Numbered from the stretch's first letter, positions 35,884 through 44,534 are shown. The stretch: 64,000 nt of DNA from Opitutaceae bacterium (GCA_028280945.1 JANQKV010000013.1:44186-108185), one strand, 5' to 3'. Made by a program: numbers and translations. The notes: a model not told the origin generated them from the sequence alone.

Positions 35884-36042
35884 CTAGTCTTCGGGGTCAA
35901 ATTCCGGGCAGCAGGAACCGCTGGAGTGGTAACACTCCTCGCAGATCACGATTCCGCCGAACTGGTGGTCGGTGGCGATGCCGCAGCGGGTGCAGGTGAG
36001 CGGTGTTGGCGAATCGGTGCTGCTTTGGTGGGCGTTGTTCAT
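35884..36042 (-). CDS. Small zinc-ribbon protein (52 residues)
   Basis: Two CxxC pairs are present: CTRC at residues 17-20 and CEEC at 34-37, followed by SSGSCCPEF near the end. This is a treble-clef or zinc-ribbon layout. The short frame starts with ATG at 36042 and lies head-to-tail between the PD-(D/E)XK-like gene and the ClbS-like gene on the same strand. The conserved-looking CCPEF ending and the cysteine spacing argue that it is real. Function unknown. Confidence 0.65.
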   Translation of the reverse strand: MNNAHQSSTDSPTPLTCTRCGIATDHQFGGIVICEECYHSSGSCCPEFDPED

Positions 36043-36072
36043 GCGGGGGGATCTTCGGGGGATTGAGCGGGC

Positions 36073-36528
36073 CTATGGAGTTGGTCCTTCACGCGAAGCT
36101 CGTACCGCCATCGTTTCATCCTGCCACACCACGGGAATGCCGTCATCAAGAAACATCTGTTCGATCAGTTTCAGGCGTTGCGGATCGCGAGGTCGACGCG
36201 GGAAGACCACGCCGGGACAAACGCCGGCGGCTTGGTTGGGCTGACCTTCAATGTAACCCCAAATCTGGCGGATCTGGCGGCGAACATTCCGGCGAACGGC
36301 CGCCGGCGTCATCCGATCCCAGTCGCTGTTTTTGATCTCCACCAGCGCCGCAACGCCACCCTCAGCGTCGACCAGGATATCGATGCGTCCGGATTTTTTG
36401 TTGGGTTTGGCGACGGGTGCTTCGGATTCCACTCTACCCTCGGCCTCGTTCTTCCACTCGGCTTGCACCGCGCGGTGAAACGCTTTGCCGCGGCGAAGTC
36501 GATCTGGTTCAGGCCGTATCGCCGTCAT
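36073..36528 (-). CDS. PD-(D/E)XK-like nuclease-fold protein
   Basis: A 151-residue protein with the pattern GRIDILVD (about 47-54), then nine residues, then ALVEIKNSDWD (about 61-71). Asp in the first strand and E-I-K in the next fit the D-(x)n-E-x-K active site of restriction-endonuclease-like folds. The helix after it, RRNVRRQIRQIWGYIEG, is also typical. It may cut DNA or be a repair-type relic; nothing more specific can be said. It follows the alpha/beta hydrolase gene by 9 bp on the same strand. Confidence 0.65.
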   Translation of the reverse strand: MTAIRPEPDRLRRGKAFHRAVQAEWKNEAEGRVESEAPVAKPNKKSGRIDILVDAEGGVAALVEIKNSDWDRMTPAAVRRNVRRQIRQIWGYIEGQPNQAAGVCPGVVFPRRPRDPQRLKLIEQMFLDDGIPVVWQDETMAVRASREGPTP

Positions 36529-36537
36529 CGGGGCCGA

Positions 36538-37959
36538 CTAGATGTCATCCGGGAGGGTTTCACCGGGTTTTTGCTTCGAGAACTTTTGAGGGGTAAGATC
36601 GTTGGTCAGCCGAAATACGCCCTCGGTCACGGTGCGATGCATGGTGATGTCCATCATCAGGGTCTCGTTGACGTCGAAGAGCTCCCTAAGGCCCGAGAAG
36701 GTTCCTTGAAACTCCGCCATATCATAGAAGGCGAAACCGGAATTCGGGCGGACCACCACCTTCACGCCGAAGTGGTCCCTGATCTCCGACCGGCCGAACC
36801 AGTTGGCCAGGCAATCGAAATCGAGATAATACGTCAGTTTGCCGGGATTGATTTTGTTGCGTTGTCGATCAACGAAGAAGCCGGGGGGCAGGTGGTTGGG
36901 ATTGTAGTCCGGTCCAGCGGTGAACAGCACCTCGTAGTCGTTGAGCTGGGTCCCTCGATCGTCCCGAATGCGGATGACCAACATGCAATAACGGCTCGTC
37001 CTGAAGGTGCGCTTTCGCAGGAAGAGTCCGCTTTCGGTGGTTTCCTTCTCGGCCTTCTGCGTTTCGTCGGTAAGCACTTTCAGGTCGGTGATGAGTTTAC
37101 GATACTGCGGGGCGGTTTTGATTTTCAGGCTGCGAAAAACCCACTCGACGGTGGGGTGCCCCGGTGCATTGCGGGTGTTAATGCTGCGCATGATGCCCAA
37201 CTCCTTGCCCGAGTGGGCCTGGCCGGGAAGCACCCCGAAGGCGCTCGTTACGGACCTACGGCGCATCTTCAACTCCAGCTGGCGGCCATTCTGGGCAAGT
37301 TCGAGCAGGCCGTAGTTGAGGTTGGCCGCGGTCAGCCGCACGACACCGTCGGATCCAGGTTCGCCGGTGTAGGAGTTCAGGTTGTCGTAGAACTTCCGGT
37401 CAATGGTTTGGCCGCTGAGCACCACCGGGAAGAAGCGAGCGGCCGCATAGTCGTAGTCGAGCCAAGCCTCATTGAGCGCCCAACTCGCGTCGCTTCCCAG
37501 TTCCAGCCAATTGAGCACGCCGGTGCCCGGTTCGACACCTTCCGTGACCAATGACTTCAGGCGCGAAATCCGACCCTTGCCCAGTTGAGCGAGGGCGGAT
37601 CCATGATTGGCGGGCGCGAGCATGATCAGGTGGCTGAGCGGGCAGCGGCGCAGGTCCTGTTGATGGAAAACATGTATCCATTCTCTGACTACCGGTCCTC
37701 CGGTCGAATGGGTGATGCAGGCAAAACGCTCGCCCGGGCCGAGCCGCGGCAGGATCTCCTCGCGCACGGCGTGCTCCATGCCGCGGGCGATGTCCTCCAC
37801 GGTGACTTCGTCCGCAAAGCTGACATACTTGGCCAATTGCAGGTGTTGCGTGGTGATTTCAAGACCGTGCTGGTCGGCCAGGTCGGCCAGCGCCTTGGGC
37901 AGGCCGCCATAGGTGTTGGTGTGGATAACGCTCCAGCCGTGAACGAAGACAACTCTCAT
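36538..37959 (-). CDS. Alpha/beta hydrolase with large C-terminal domain (lipase-like)
   Basis: A 473-residue protein. The first 260 residues are an alpha/beta hydrolase: oxyanion strand VVFVHGWSV (3-11), nucleophile elbow THSTGG with Ser85, and LIMLAPANHGSALAQLGKG, which recalls lipases and phospholipases. The last 200 residues form a beta-rich domain of unknown family, with repeated strands and FFVDRQRNKINPGKLTYYLDFD. No signal peptide is present at the chosen ATG (37959), so it acts in the cytoplasm. It is divergent from an FRG-domain gene and is followed by the PD-(D/E)XK-like gene. Confidence 0.75.
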   Translation of the reverse strand: MRVVFVHGWSVIHTNTYGGLPKALADLADQHGLEITTQHLQLAKYVSFADEVTVEDIARGMEHAVREEILPRLGPGERFACITHSTGGPVVREWIHVFHQQDLRRCPLSHLIMLAPANHGSALAQLGKGRISRLKSLVTEGVEPGTGVLNWLELGSDASWALNEAWLDYDYAAARFFPVVLSGQTIDRKFYDNLNSYTGEPGSDGVVRLTAANLNYGLLELAQNGRQLELKMRRRSVTSAFGVLPGQAHSGKELGIMRSINTRNAPGHPTVEWVFRSLKIKTAPQYRKLITDLKVLTDETQKAEKETTESGLFLRKRTFRTSRYCMLVIRIRDDRGTQLNDYEVLFTAGPDYNPNHLPPGFFVDRQRNKINPGKLTYYLDFDCLANWFGRSEIRDHFGVKVVVRPNSGFAFYDMAEFQGTFSGLRELFDVNETLMMDITMHRTVTEGVFRLTNDLTPQKFSKQKPGETLPDDI

Positions 37960-38148
37960 GAGATTGCGGATTTTCGAAGTGAGGGAAAACGAGCGGCCAG
38001 CTGTCTTGAGAGTAAGCAGGAAACGGGACCGCGGGACAAACCTCAAAGCGCGCCGATCCGTGGGGAGTAGTCCTCAATTGCGGTAACTTGCCGAGTTTCG
38101 GTGATTCTGCAGCATCGCAGCAAATCCGGTCTTCCCGTTCTGGTTTTC

Positions 38149-39336
38149 ATGGCTCACTCCCGCACAGAATCCCCTCAAGCCTCGGCTGAATCCCGCGTTA
38201 TTCGTTCGGTGGGGGAGGCCATCGAAGCCTTGGCGGACGAGGACTTCATGAAAGACATTCGTCCTGGCGTGAGCGCCAAGCGCGGGGACGATTCGTTTGG
38301 CCTCTGGTTTCGGGGACATGCCCGGGCCGACTACGAACTCACCCCCAGCATCCTGCGCGAATCTCATCGCCAAAGTGGGCGCTACGTGGACGAGGTGTCG
38401 ATGGTGCGGCATTTCAAGGCGATGAACCCGGAGGCGGCCCCGGCGAGTGGGTCCGACTTTGACTGGTTGGTGACCATGCAGCACTATCTGGCGCCGACGC
38501 GGTTGTTGGATTGGACCGAGAACCTGTTGGTGGCGCTTTACTTCGCGGTGCGGGACGAGTCGTTGGATGGCACATGTGATGCGGCGCTCTGGTTGTTGAA
38601 CGCGCGCCGGCTTAACTATCACACCTCGGCCACCGCGCGGACCGCCGATGTCGCGTTCCCGCAGGACCCGGATGTGATTGCCCGCAGCTTGTTGGTGCGT
38701 TCGCGGGAACGGCGGGAATGGCACGATGCTTTTGCGCGGGAGATGCGAACCAACCGGGTGGATCGGGCCGAATACCGCATTGATCGCATCCGGCAGGCCA
38801 TCGCGGTGGACAAGGCCGGCACGGATGGTTCGCCGCCGCTGCGCCTGCACGGCAATGAGGTGAGCGACGCGGTCGAAATGCGACGAAACCTGAGGGCCTA
38901 CAAGCCAGGCAGCGCGCGGCAGGCCGCGGTCAACCTCTACGACAAGTCAACTTACGCCAAACCCGTGGGGATTTTCAGCCGGCTGCGCATGCCGGTGGCC
39001 GTTTATGCGGACCGGTCCAACAGTCGCATTCGGAGCCAGGCGGGAGTCTTCACACTGCACGGTGGCAAACACGTGCATAACCCTGAGAGCTACCCGGCGA
39101 ACAAGACGTTCGCGACCCCGGTGGGACTGCCCATCAGCATCATGGAAGTCGATGCCGGCCTGCAGCGCAGCCGGATTGCCAAGTGGATGTCCATCCCGGC
39201 CGCGAATCGAGGTGAAATTCGGAAGGTGCTCGGGTTAATGGGCATCACCGAAGCCACGCTCTTTCCCGAGTTGGATTACCAGTCGCGCTATTTGATGGAA
39301 CGCTGGACCCACGTCGCCGACGAGAACGACGAGTGA
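38149..39336 (+). CDS. FRG domain-containing protein
   Basis: A 395-residue protein with the FRG motif in LWFRGHARADYELTPSILR (about 52-70) and the second family block MQHYLAPTRLLDWTENLLVA (about 108-127). FRG proteins are uncharacterised but frequent in defence islands and near toxins. The part after residue 180 is basic and unassigned. The ATG at 38149 is preferred over an in-frame GTG at 38101. The gene shares a 189-bp divergent region with the alpha/beta hydrolase gene. Confidence 0.82.
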   Translation: MAHSRTESPQASAESRVIRSVGEAIEALADEDFMKDIRPGVSAKRGDDSFGLWFRGHARADYELTPSILRESHRQSGRYVDEVSMVRHFKAMNPEAAPASGSDFDWLVTMQHYLAPTRLLDWTENLLVALYFAVRDESLDGTCDAALWLLNARRLNYHTSATARTADVAFPQDPDVIARSLLVRSRERREWHDAFAREMRTNRVDRAEYRIDRIRQAIAVDKAGTDGSPPLRLHGNEVSDAVEMRRNLRAYKPGSARQAAVNLYDKSTYAKPVGIFSRLRMPVAVYADRSNSRIRSQAGVFTLHGGKHVHNPESYPANKTFATPVGLPISIMEVDAGLQRSRIAKWMSIPAANRGEIRKVLGLMGITEATLFPELDYQSRYLMERWTHVADENDE

Positions 39337-39401
39337 CTGTTGTTACAGGAGGGGCTTTGTCTTCCCCCCAACATGTTTTATGCGTCCTTCGAACGATCCG
39401 T

Positions 39402-39854
39402 TTACTCGTCTATCAGGCATGTGAGGGAAAGAACGAAGGTGCCTTCATCCTTGGGAGTGAGCAGGAGATTCCAGACCGATTTTTCACCAACCGCGAGGAT
39501 GAGAGTGGTTGGCTCGATCGCCGTAATTCGGGAATCCCAAATCCTAACAAGCTCTCGTCCGGATTGCTCTGCGATTTGATGGAGAATCTCTTGCACTGCC
39601 ATGCGAGGATCTCCCGTGCGAATGACGGTTCCGGTTGCATAGCCTGCAACGGCGATCGGCCGATTATGCCTCACTTGCATCATCGGTTTCGCCCGCTCGC
39701 TCAGACCAAAGAGGGTAATCTGAGGCTGCGCTTCGACGGTAAAGGATGAACCGTCTGCCAAGGAGACGGATACGATCGGTTCCTCGGCTGAAATGGCGGC
39801 TCCGGACAGCAGCAGACCACCGCAAAGCGATGCCAGACGAGTGAATCTAAGCAT
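39402..39854 (-). CDS. Periplasmic protein of unknown function
   Basis: A 150-residue protein with a signal peptide (MLRFTRLASLCGGLLLSGAAISA). The mature part has two small alpha/beta units around GDPRMAVQEILHQIAEQSG and AIEPTTLILAVGEKSVWNLLL; no family recognised. An ATG at 39899 overlaps the stop of the DUF2892 gene (ATGA) and may be the true start through coupling, but it would put 15 residues before the signal peptide. It is the last gene of the sulfur locus as I define it; its link to that pathway rests on position only. Confidence 0.6.
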   Translation of the reverse strand: MLRFTRLASLCGGLLLSGAAISAEEPIVSVSLADGSSFTVEAQPQITLFGLSERAKPMMQVRHNRPIAVAGYATGTVIRTGDPRMAVQEILHQIAEQSGRELVRIWDSRITAIEPTTLILAVGEKSVWNLLLTPKDEGTFVLSLTCLIDE

Positions 39855-39895
39855 CGAAACAAGCTGGTTGCTGAGAAGGGCGAGACGGATCCGCC

Positions 39896-40084
39896 TCATT
39901 CCTTCTTCTTGCAGGTGCTGATGCCGAAGGGCAGGTAGGCGGGGCACCAGCCGATCAAGGCGGTGCCAAGAGGCACGATACCGATCAGACCCCACCAGCT
40001 TTGGAAATAAAACCCGGCGGCGAGAATGAGCAGGCCGACAATGATGCGGAGGGTGCGGTCGATGGAGCCAACGTTGGTTTTCAT
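39896..40084 (-). CDS. DUF2892 family small membrane protein
   Basis: A 62-residue protein with two helices. It starts MKTNVGSIDRTLRIIVGLLI, the standard DUF2892 opening, and has GWCPAYLPFGISTC between helix 2 and the basic tail. The family is the membrane part of YgaP-type rhodaneses and is common in sulfur-transfer loci. Two cysteines face the same side and could take part in sulfur handling. It follows the DsrE-family gene by 67 bp. Confidence 0.85.
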   Translation of the reverse strand: MKTNVGSIDRTLRIIVGLLILAAGFYFQSWWGLIGIVPLGTALIGWCPAYLPFGISTCKKKE

Positions 40085-40151
40085 GAGACGAATGGATTTG
40101 GGTTGGGGTGAATGATTCCCGGCCGCTCAGATCGAGCTCCGGAAATTTGAC

Positions 40152-40646
40152 TCAAGTGAAGATGATTTCTCCGCCGGCGGAAAGCTCGTAGAAGTCTCCC
40201 ACCGTGAGAACCCGGTCCATTTGGGGAACGAAGTCGTCATCCGTGAGGTGGAACATGTCGACCGTCGCCTTGCAGGCGTAGATCTTGCCCCCGGCGTCGG
40301 AGATCATTTCCACGAATTCGCTGACGGGCGGGATGTCCAGCTTGTCCATTTCCTTCATCATCATGGAGGTGGCGAAGGCCGACATGCCGGGCAGGGCACC
40401 CAGCAGGGTGGGCAACGGGAAACCCTTGGCATCGGGCACCCGCATGGCGGGATTTCCCACCGTGGCGATGCGAATTTTGTCCTGGTACTTCTTCAGAATG
40501 CCGTAGAGGCCAAAGAAGGTGAAAAACAGGTTGGCTTCCATGCCTTCCATCCGGGCTCCGTTGGCCATGATGAGGCCCGGGTAGATGCCATCGAGGGAGC
40601 CTTTGGAAACGACGATGGAGACTTTTTTGATGGGTTCCGGATTCAT
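40152..40646 (-). CDS. DsrE/DsrF/DrsH-like sulfur carrier protein
   Basis: A 164-residue DsrE-fold protein starting KKVSIVVSKGSLDGIYPGLIMANGA-like, with the conserved cysteine in KIYACKATVDMF (Cys125). DsrE-type proteins accept and pass persulfide sulfur, and this form (with an inserted PGMSAFATSMMMKEMD amphipathic segment) resembles the DsrE2 group that touches membranes. Its neighbours TusE-like and SQR-like proteins fit a relay in which sulfane sulfur from sulfide oxidation is handed over in the cytoplasm. Confidence 0.87.
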   Translation of the reverse strand: MNPEPIKKVSIVVSKGSLDGIYPGLIMANGARMEGMEANLFFTFFGLYGILKKYQDKIRIATVGNPAMRVPDAKGFPLPTLLGALPGMSAFATSMMMKEMDKLDIPPVSEFVEMISDAGGKIYACKATVDMFHLTDDDFVPQMDRVLTVGDFYELSAGGEIIFT

Positions 40647-40685
40647 TTTAATTTCGGGACAGGATTAAGGGTGGATTCGGGGGCA

Positions 40686-41003
40686 TCAGATGCAGCCCTG
40701 CGGCTTCTTGATGCCGGCAATCAGTGCGGCCTTTTTGGCGGGGGCACCGGGGAAGAGGGCGTAGAGCTCCTTCATGGGCACGCCGCTTTGTTTGGTGAGG
40801 CGGCGAACCGTGGGGCCGGTGCCGTTCTCGATGAAGCACTGGCGCATGTAATCGATAACCAGAAAGTGGCGGTCGGTCAGCGTTTCAATGCCGTTGGCCT
40901 TGGCCAGCTCGGCCGCCAGTTCGGGCGTCCACTGGGTGTGATCGGTCATGAAGCCTTCGTCGTCGAAGGAGATTTCCTGGTTGAGGATGGTTTGAGTGTT
41001 CAT
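40686..41003 (-). CDS. TusE/DsrC-like protein with a single C-terminal cysteine
   Basis: A 105-residue DsrC-fold protein. The C-terminal arm ends IKKPQGCI with penultimate Cys104 (CysA). The second DsrC cysteine should lie 11 residues earlier, but that position is Ala93, so the protein is of the TusE type rather than a sulfite-reductase DsrC, which needs two cysteines to form its trisulfide. The family core HFLVIDYMRQCFIENGTGP and YALFPGAPAKKAALIAG is intact. It lies between DUF1641 and DsrE genes on one strand. Confidence 0.9.
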   Translation of the reverse strand: MNTQTILNQEISFDDEGFMTDHTQWTPELAAELAKANGIETLTDRHFLVIDYMRQCFIENGTGPTVRRLTKQSGVPMKELYALFPGAPAKKAALIAGIKKPQGCI

Positions 41004-41048
41004 GGCGGAGGGGGGATTAAGGTTGGCGGGTTGCGAGAGTTAAAACCC

Positions 41049-41741
41049 TCAGCGGGAAGGCGGTTGGTGGGCGCTGAGGTTGCGAAGGAAGACGATGAGG
41101 AATCCGATGCCGCGGCGCATTTCGGGTTTGTTGATTTCGCGGAACGCCTTGAACGGCGAATACTCCTCAACGGTTTGGAAGTCGATTTTGCGGTAGATTT
41201 CCACCGCGTTGTCGACCGCCTCCAGCATCTCGGGCTGGGTGAGGTTTTTGACGGTGTGCAGAATCGTCGTGATGTTGTCGGCAAGTTGCCGGACTTCCTC
41301 GACGGAGAATTCCGCCACCACATTGTCGAGCGCGCGGGCGAGTTCGCGGCCTTTTGAAAAGTAGCCGCGTTGTTCCAGCTGATCCAGTTGTTCAAGGGAG
41401 TCGTGGAAGAGGCGTCGGACCAGCGGGGTGGCGTCGTCCGCCAGGGCGCGGGCACTCTCCAGCTGCACCAGCAGCTCGTTGATGTTGTTGGTATTGCGCA
41501 ACAGGCGTTTGAACAGGTCGCTGAAATCGCCCGTCTTCACGAAAGGCGCAATTTCCTCCATTTCCATGATCGTGCTGCTCCAGGCATCCCGGGCCACCCG
41601 GACGAGGTCGTCCTGCAGGTCCTCCAGCCCGCGCCGCAGGCGGCGGACTTCTTCGACCTCGACCAGCACCTGCTCGAGCTTGGCGTCGAGCGCAGCGAGG
41701 CGATCATCCAGCGAGGGGGTGGGTGTAGTGGGGGCATTCAT
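41049..41741 (-). CDS. DUF1641 family protein
   Basis: A 230-residue, mostly helical protein. An N-terminal coiled coil (about 10-55, LAALDAKLEQVLVEVEEVRRL) is followed by a helical domain with FSDLFKRLLRNTNNINELLVQLE and the family C-terminus FREINKPEMRRGIGFLIVFLRNL. DUF1641 genes are often found beside FAD-dependent SQR-like or formate dehydrogenase genes; no activity is established. It begins 6 bp after the SQR-like stop codon, so a physical partnership with that protein is plausible. Confidence 0.87.
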   Translation of the reverse strand: MNAPTTPTPSLDDRLAALDAKLEQVLVEVEEVRRLRRGLEDLQDDLVRVARDAWSSTIMEMEEIAPFVKTGDFSDLFKRLLRNTNNINELLVQLESARALADDATPLVRRLFHDSLEQLDQLEQRGYFSKGRELARALDNVVAEFSVEEVRQLADNITTILHTVKNLTQPEMLEAVDNAVEIYRKIDFQTVEEYSPFKAFREINKPEMRRGIGFLIVFLRNLSAHQPPSR

Positions 41742-41747
41742 GACAAA

Positions 41748-42977
41748 TCAGCGGTATTTGCCGGCCATGGACATCTGGGCCTCGATGGGCAGTTCGGTGC
41801 CGCGGAGCAGCAGATTCCAATACACCCACCGGAACATCATTTTCCCGTAGTGGTTGATGCGACTTTCTTCCAACAGGGAAAAGGGGCCGATACCGGGCAG
41901 GGGGAATTTGCCGGGCAGGGGCTCGGTGTCGTAGTTAAAGTCAATCAACAGGCCTTTGTTGAAACCGGACTCGATGAAACAATTCGCATGGCCGTCGAAC
42001 CGGCCGGGCAAAGGACGATCATCGATGGCGGCCAACAGGTTTTCGGTGAGGATGTCGGCTTGGAAATGAGCCACTGAACCCGCTTTTGAAGAGGGCAGAT
42101 CAGTGGCATCGCCGATCACAAAGATGTTGTCCTTCACCTTGGAACGCAGGGTGTGTTTTTCGGTGGGAATGAAGTTGAGTTCGTCCCCCAAACCCGAGCG
42201 TTCGATGGAGTCGTCGCCTTTGTTGGTCGGCACCGTGACAAGGAGATCGTAGGGCACCTCGCGCTCGTCCCAGGACATGATTTTGTTCGTTTCGGAATCA
42301 ACCGAACCGATGTTGAAGTCGGTTGTCAGGTGGATGTTCTTGCGATCGAGAAAATCGCCGAGGAGCTCAGAGGCCTTGGGCTTGGTGAACGCTCCGGGCA
42401 GTGGTGTCACGAATTCGATCTCCACCTTTTGGCGCATGCCGCGCTCGGTGAACCACCAGTCGGCCAGGAACGCAAATTCCAAGGGGGCGACCGGACACTT
42501 GATGGGCATCTCGGCGATGTTGATGACCATGCGCCCGCCTTCCCAATACTTCAGGAAGCGGGCCAGCGCCACTGCTCCATCCAGCGTGTAGAAATCGTAC
42601 ACATTGCGTCGCCAGCCCTCATCCGCCAGGCCTTCGGTTTCCGAGGGATCGGGATGGGAGCCCGTGGCAATGATCAGGTAGTCGTAGCCGAGCAGTTGCC
42701 CGTTGGCCAAGTGGACCTGGTTGGTGTCGGGATCGATTCGGTCGATGGCCGAGAGGATGACCTCAACTCCGCGGGGCAGATAGTCCTGCCGCGGTTTGAC
42801 GATGTCGCGGGCGGTGTAGATGCCAAACGGGACAAACAGATAACCCGGTTGGTAGTGATGCTCGCCGTCGCGGTCGACCACCGTGATCTGCCATTGGCGA
42901 AGATCCAGTTGATCGGCCATCTTGTTGGCCATGATGGTCCCGGCGGTGCCGGCTCCGAGGATCAGTAGTTTTTTCAT
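41748..42977 (-). CDS. sqr: Sulfide:quinone oxidoreductase-like FAD protein
   Basis: A 409-residue two-dinucleotide-fold flavoprotein. The FAD loop is GAGTAG (8-13), the ATG motif is in YLIIATGSHPDP (100-111), and the second FAD motif is VIGDATDLPSSKAGS (287-301). Candidate redox cysteines are Cys161 (in IKCPVAPLEF) and Cys333 (in NCFIESG), which match the two conserved positions of sulfide:quinone oxidoreductases. The C-terminal amphipathic helices (FSLLEESRINHYGKMMFRWVYW) suit monotopic membrane binding. It should oxidise sulfide to sulfane sulfur and reduce quinone. The neighbours TusE-like, DsrE and FadL support a sulfur role. Confidence 0.87.
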   Translation of the reverse strand: MKKLLILGAGTAGTIMANKMADQLDLRQWQITVVDRDGEHHYQPGYLFVPFGIYTARDIVKPRQDYLPRGVEVILSAIDRIDPDTNQVHLANGQLLGYDYLIIATGSHPDPSETEGLADEGWRRNVYDFYTLDGAVALARFLKYWEGGRMVINIAEMPIKCPVAPLEFAFLADWWFTERGMRQKVEIEFVTPLPGAFTKPKASELLGDFLDRKNIHLTTDFNIGSVDSETNKIMSWDEREVPYDLLVTVPTNKGDDSIERSGLGDELNFIPTEKHTLRSKVKDNIFVIGDATDLPSSKAGSVAHFQADILTENLLAAIDDRPLPGRFDGHANCFIESGFNKGLLIDFNYDTEPLPGKFPLPGIGPFSLLEESRINHYGKMMFRWVYWNLLLRGTELPIEAQMSMAGKYR

Positions 42978-42992
42978 GGCGGGAAATCCGGA

Positions 42993-44399
42993 TCAGAACC
43001 GGTAGCTATACATGATTTGGGCGTTGGTTTGAGAGTGCTCGACCCCCACGCCGTAACCGCTGGTGATGCTCACCTCCGGTGCATAGGCCAGGGAGACGTC
43101 GATGCTGTTGCGCTCGTCGAAGCGATAACCGAATCCCGCGGTGTAGTGCTCCTCGATGATCGCCGGGAAAAGGCAATTGAGGAAGCGGTTTGAAATGGGA
43201 TTTTCTCCGTAGTTGAAGCCGAATCGCAGCACGAGCCGGTCGGTCGCCTGGTAGGCGGCGCCGAGCTGCAGCACGGTTTGGTCATCCCAATCCTGATAGA
43301 GGACCGCGTCCATCACTGAGCCGGCAAACGGACCGTTGGTGGCGGCATCATCGGCGGCGAAGTTCATGGAGAATTCTTCCATGACCTCGGCCCACATGAT
43401 GTGGCGAATATCGGTTGCCAGCAGCCAGGCCGGAGTGGGCCGAAAGGCGAAGCCCGCGCCCAACAGTGCCGGCCATTGGAAGTTGCGCACTTCGATGTCG
43501 CCACTGAGGGCCTGGGGCATCCGGCCCATGCCCGGGATGTCCAGTTGGAAGGCGAGGGAGTTGCCCGGCGCCTTCAGGTCACCCAAATCCGTCTTGGAGT
43601 GATAGGTCAGTCCAAAGGTGACTTGTTCACTGATTTCGTAGGTGAGTCCGATCTTGCCGGCAAACCCGTCTCCGGATGCTTCGCCCGTGAAGTCGTTGCT
43701 GTTGGAGAAATCAAAATAAGCATAATCAACCGCGGTGCCGGGCGGAAGTTGCCCCATCATCTGGAAGAAACCCTGCACCAATGAACCGGAGGCGGTGCCG
43801 AAGTTCTGTTGGGTTGGATCGACCAGGTCGAAAAACTGTTGGCCACTCATGGCCATCTGCAGGTCCATCCCCGCCCAAACGTAGTCGAACGTGGCCCCAA
43901 TGCTGAGCTTTTCATTGATCCGGTAGGACAGCGGAGCGATGACCCGGCCGATGGAAACTTCAGTTCGATTCACCAAATCGAATCCCAGTCCTCGCCAAGA
44001 GTTTGGATCGTATTCACAGCCCATGCCACCCTGGCCGAATATTCCCAGACCATAGGTGTAGTCACCGGCTTGGCGGGCGTAGCCGAAAGCGGGCATAAAA
44101 AATTCCGTGGCGGTCGATTTGGCGGGCTGCCCGGTGGGGCTTGTGGCCACGATGTCCGGACCGAGAAGGCCCAGGGCCAGGTCCAACCGGGCCTGATCCT
44201 CCATGAGGCTCAGGGTGGAGGGATTGTTGATCACGGCAGCCGTGCCGTTGTCGTAGGCCATGGAGGCTCCGCCCATGGCAGTGGCGACGGGGCCGTAGCC
44301 TTCCATATTCATGCCGTTGGTGGCAAAAGCGGGGGGCAAAACGCAGAAAGCCGCGGCCAAGGTCACGACGATGGAAACGAGCTGCATCAGTGATTTCAT
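42993..44399 (-). CDS. OmpP1/FadL family outer-membrane channel
   Basis: A 468-residue outer-membrane protein. After the signal peptide (about 1-27) comes the FadL hatch NGMNMEGYGPVATAMGGAS, then AVINNPSTLSL, and a 14-strand barrel ending in YSYRF. FadL-type channels pass hydrophobic molecules. In front of an SQR-like gene it may import or release a hydrophobic sulfur species or another substrate of the pathway. The ATG at 44399 is used; a GTG 12 bases upstream is in frame. It is the first gene of the downstream unit, after a 237-bp promoter region. Confidence 0.9.
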   Translation of the reverse strand: MKSLMQLVSIVVTLAAAFCVLPPAFATNGMNMEGYGPVATAMGGASMAYDNGTAAVINNPSTLSLMEDQARLDLALGLLGPDIVATSPTGQPAKSTATEFFMPAFGYARQAGDYTYGLGIFGQGGMGCEYDPNSWRGLGFDLVNRTEVSIGRVIAPLSYRINEKLSIGATFDYVWAGMDLQMAMSGQQFFDLVDPTQQNFGTASGSLVQGFFQMMGQLPPGTAVDYAYFDFSNSNDFTGEASGDGFAGKIGLTYEISEQVTFGLTYHSKTDLGDLKAPGNSLAFQLDIPGMGRMPQALSGDIEVRNFQWPALLGAGFAFRPTPAWLLATDIRHIMWAEVMEEFSMNFAADDAATNGPFAGSVMDAVLYQDWDDQTVLQLGAAYQATDRLVLRFGFNYGENPISNRFLNCLFPAIIEEHYTAGFGYRFDERNSIDVSLAYAPEVSITSGYGVGVEHSQTNAQIMYSYRF

Positions 44400-44518
44400 G
44401 GTAGGGGGCACCCTTGGGGTGTGGGGTTGAGGTTACTTTTGGGGGGGGCGCTTCTCATCCTATCGGTCATTCGAAAATCTTACTGTGCATCTAATGCCAT
44501 AGAAGAATCATTAATTGG

Positions 44519-44534
44519 CTAAATGCGCATATAG
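44519..44534. promoter_or_regulatory. Palindrome in the fadL-sqr promoter region
   Basis: CTAAATGCGCATATAG is palindromic except for one W-W pair. It lies 120-135 bp before the FadL start codon within an AT-rich stretch (44500-44560) that also has TATATGACTATATG in the direction of transcription. ATG-CG-CAT at its core resembles the TATG-AGCA-CATA site before the ArsR gene at 49182-49193. Operator function is inferred. Confidence 0.35.

Noticed and set aside
40686..41003. Dissimilatory sulfite reductase subunit DsrC
   Set aside because: Only one of the two C-terminal cysteines is present and no dsrAB genes are in the window.
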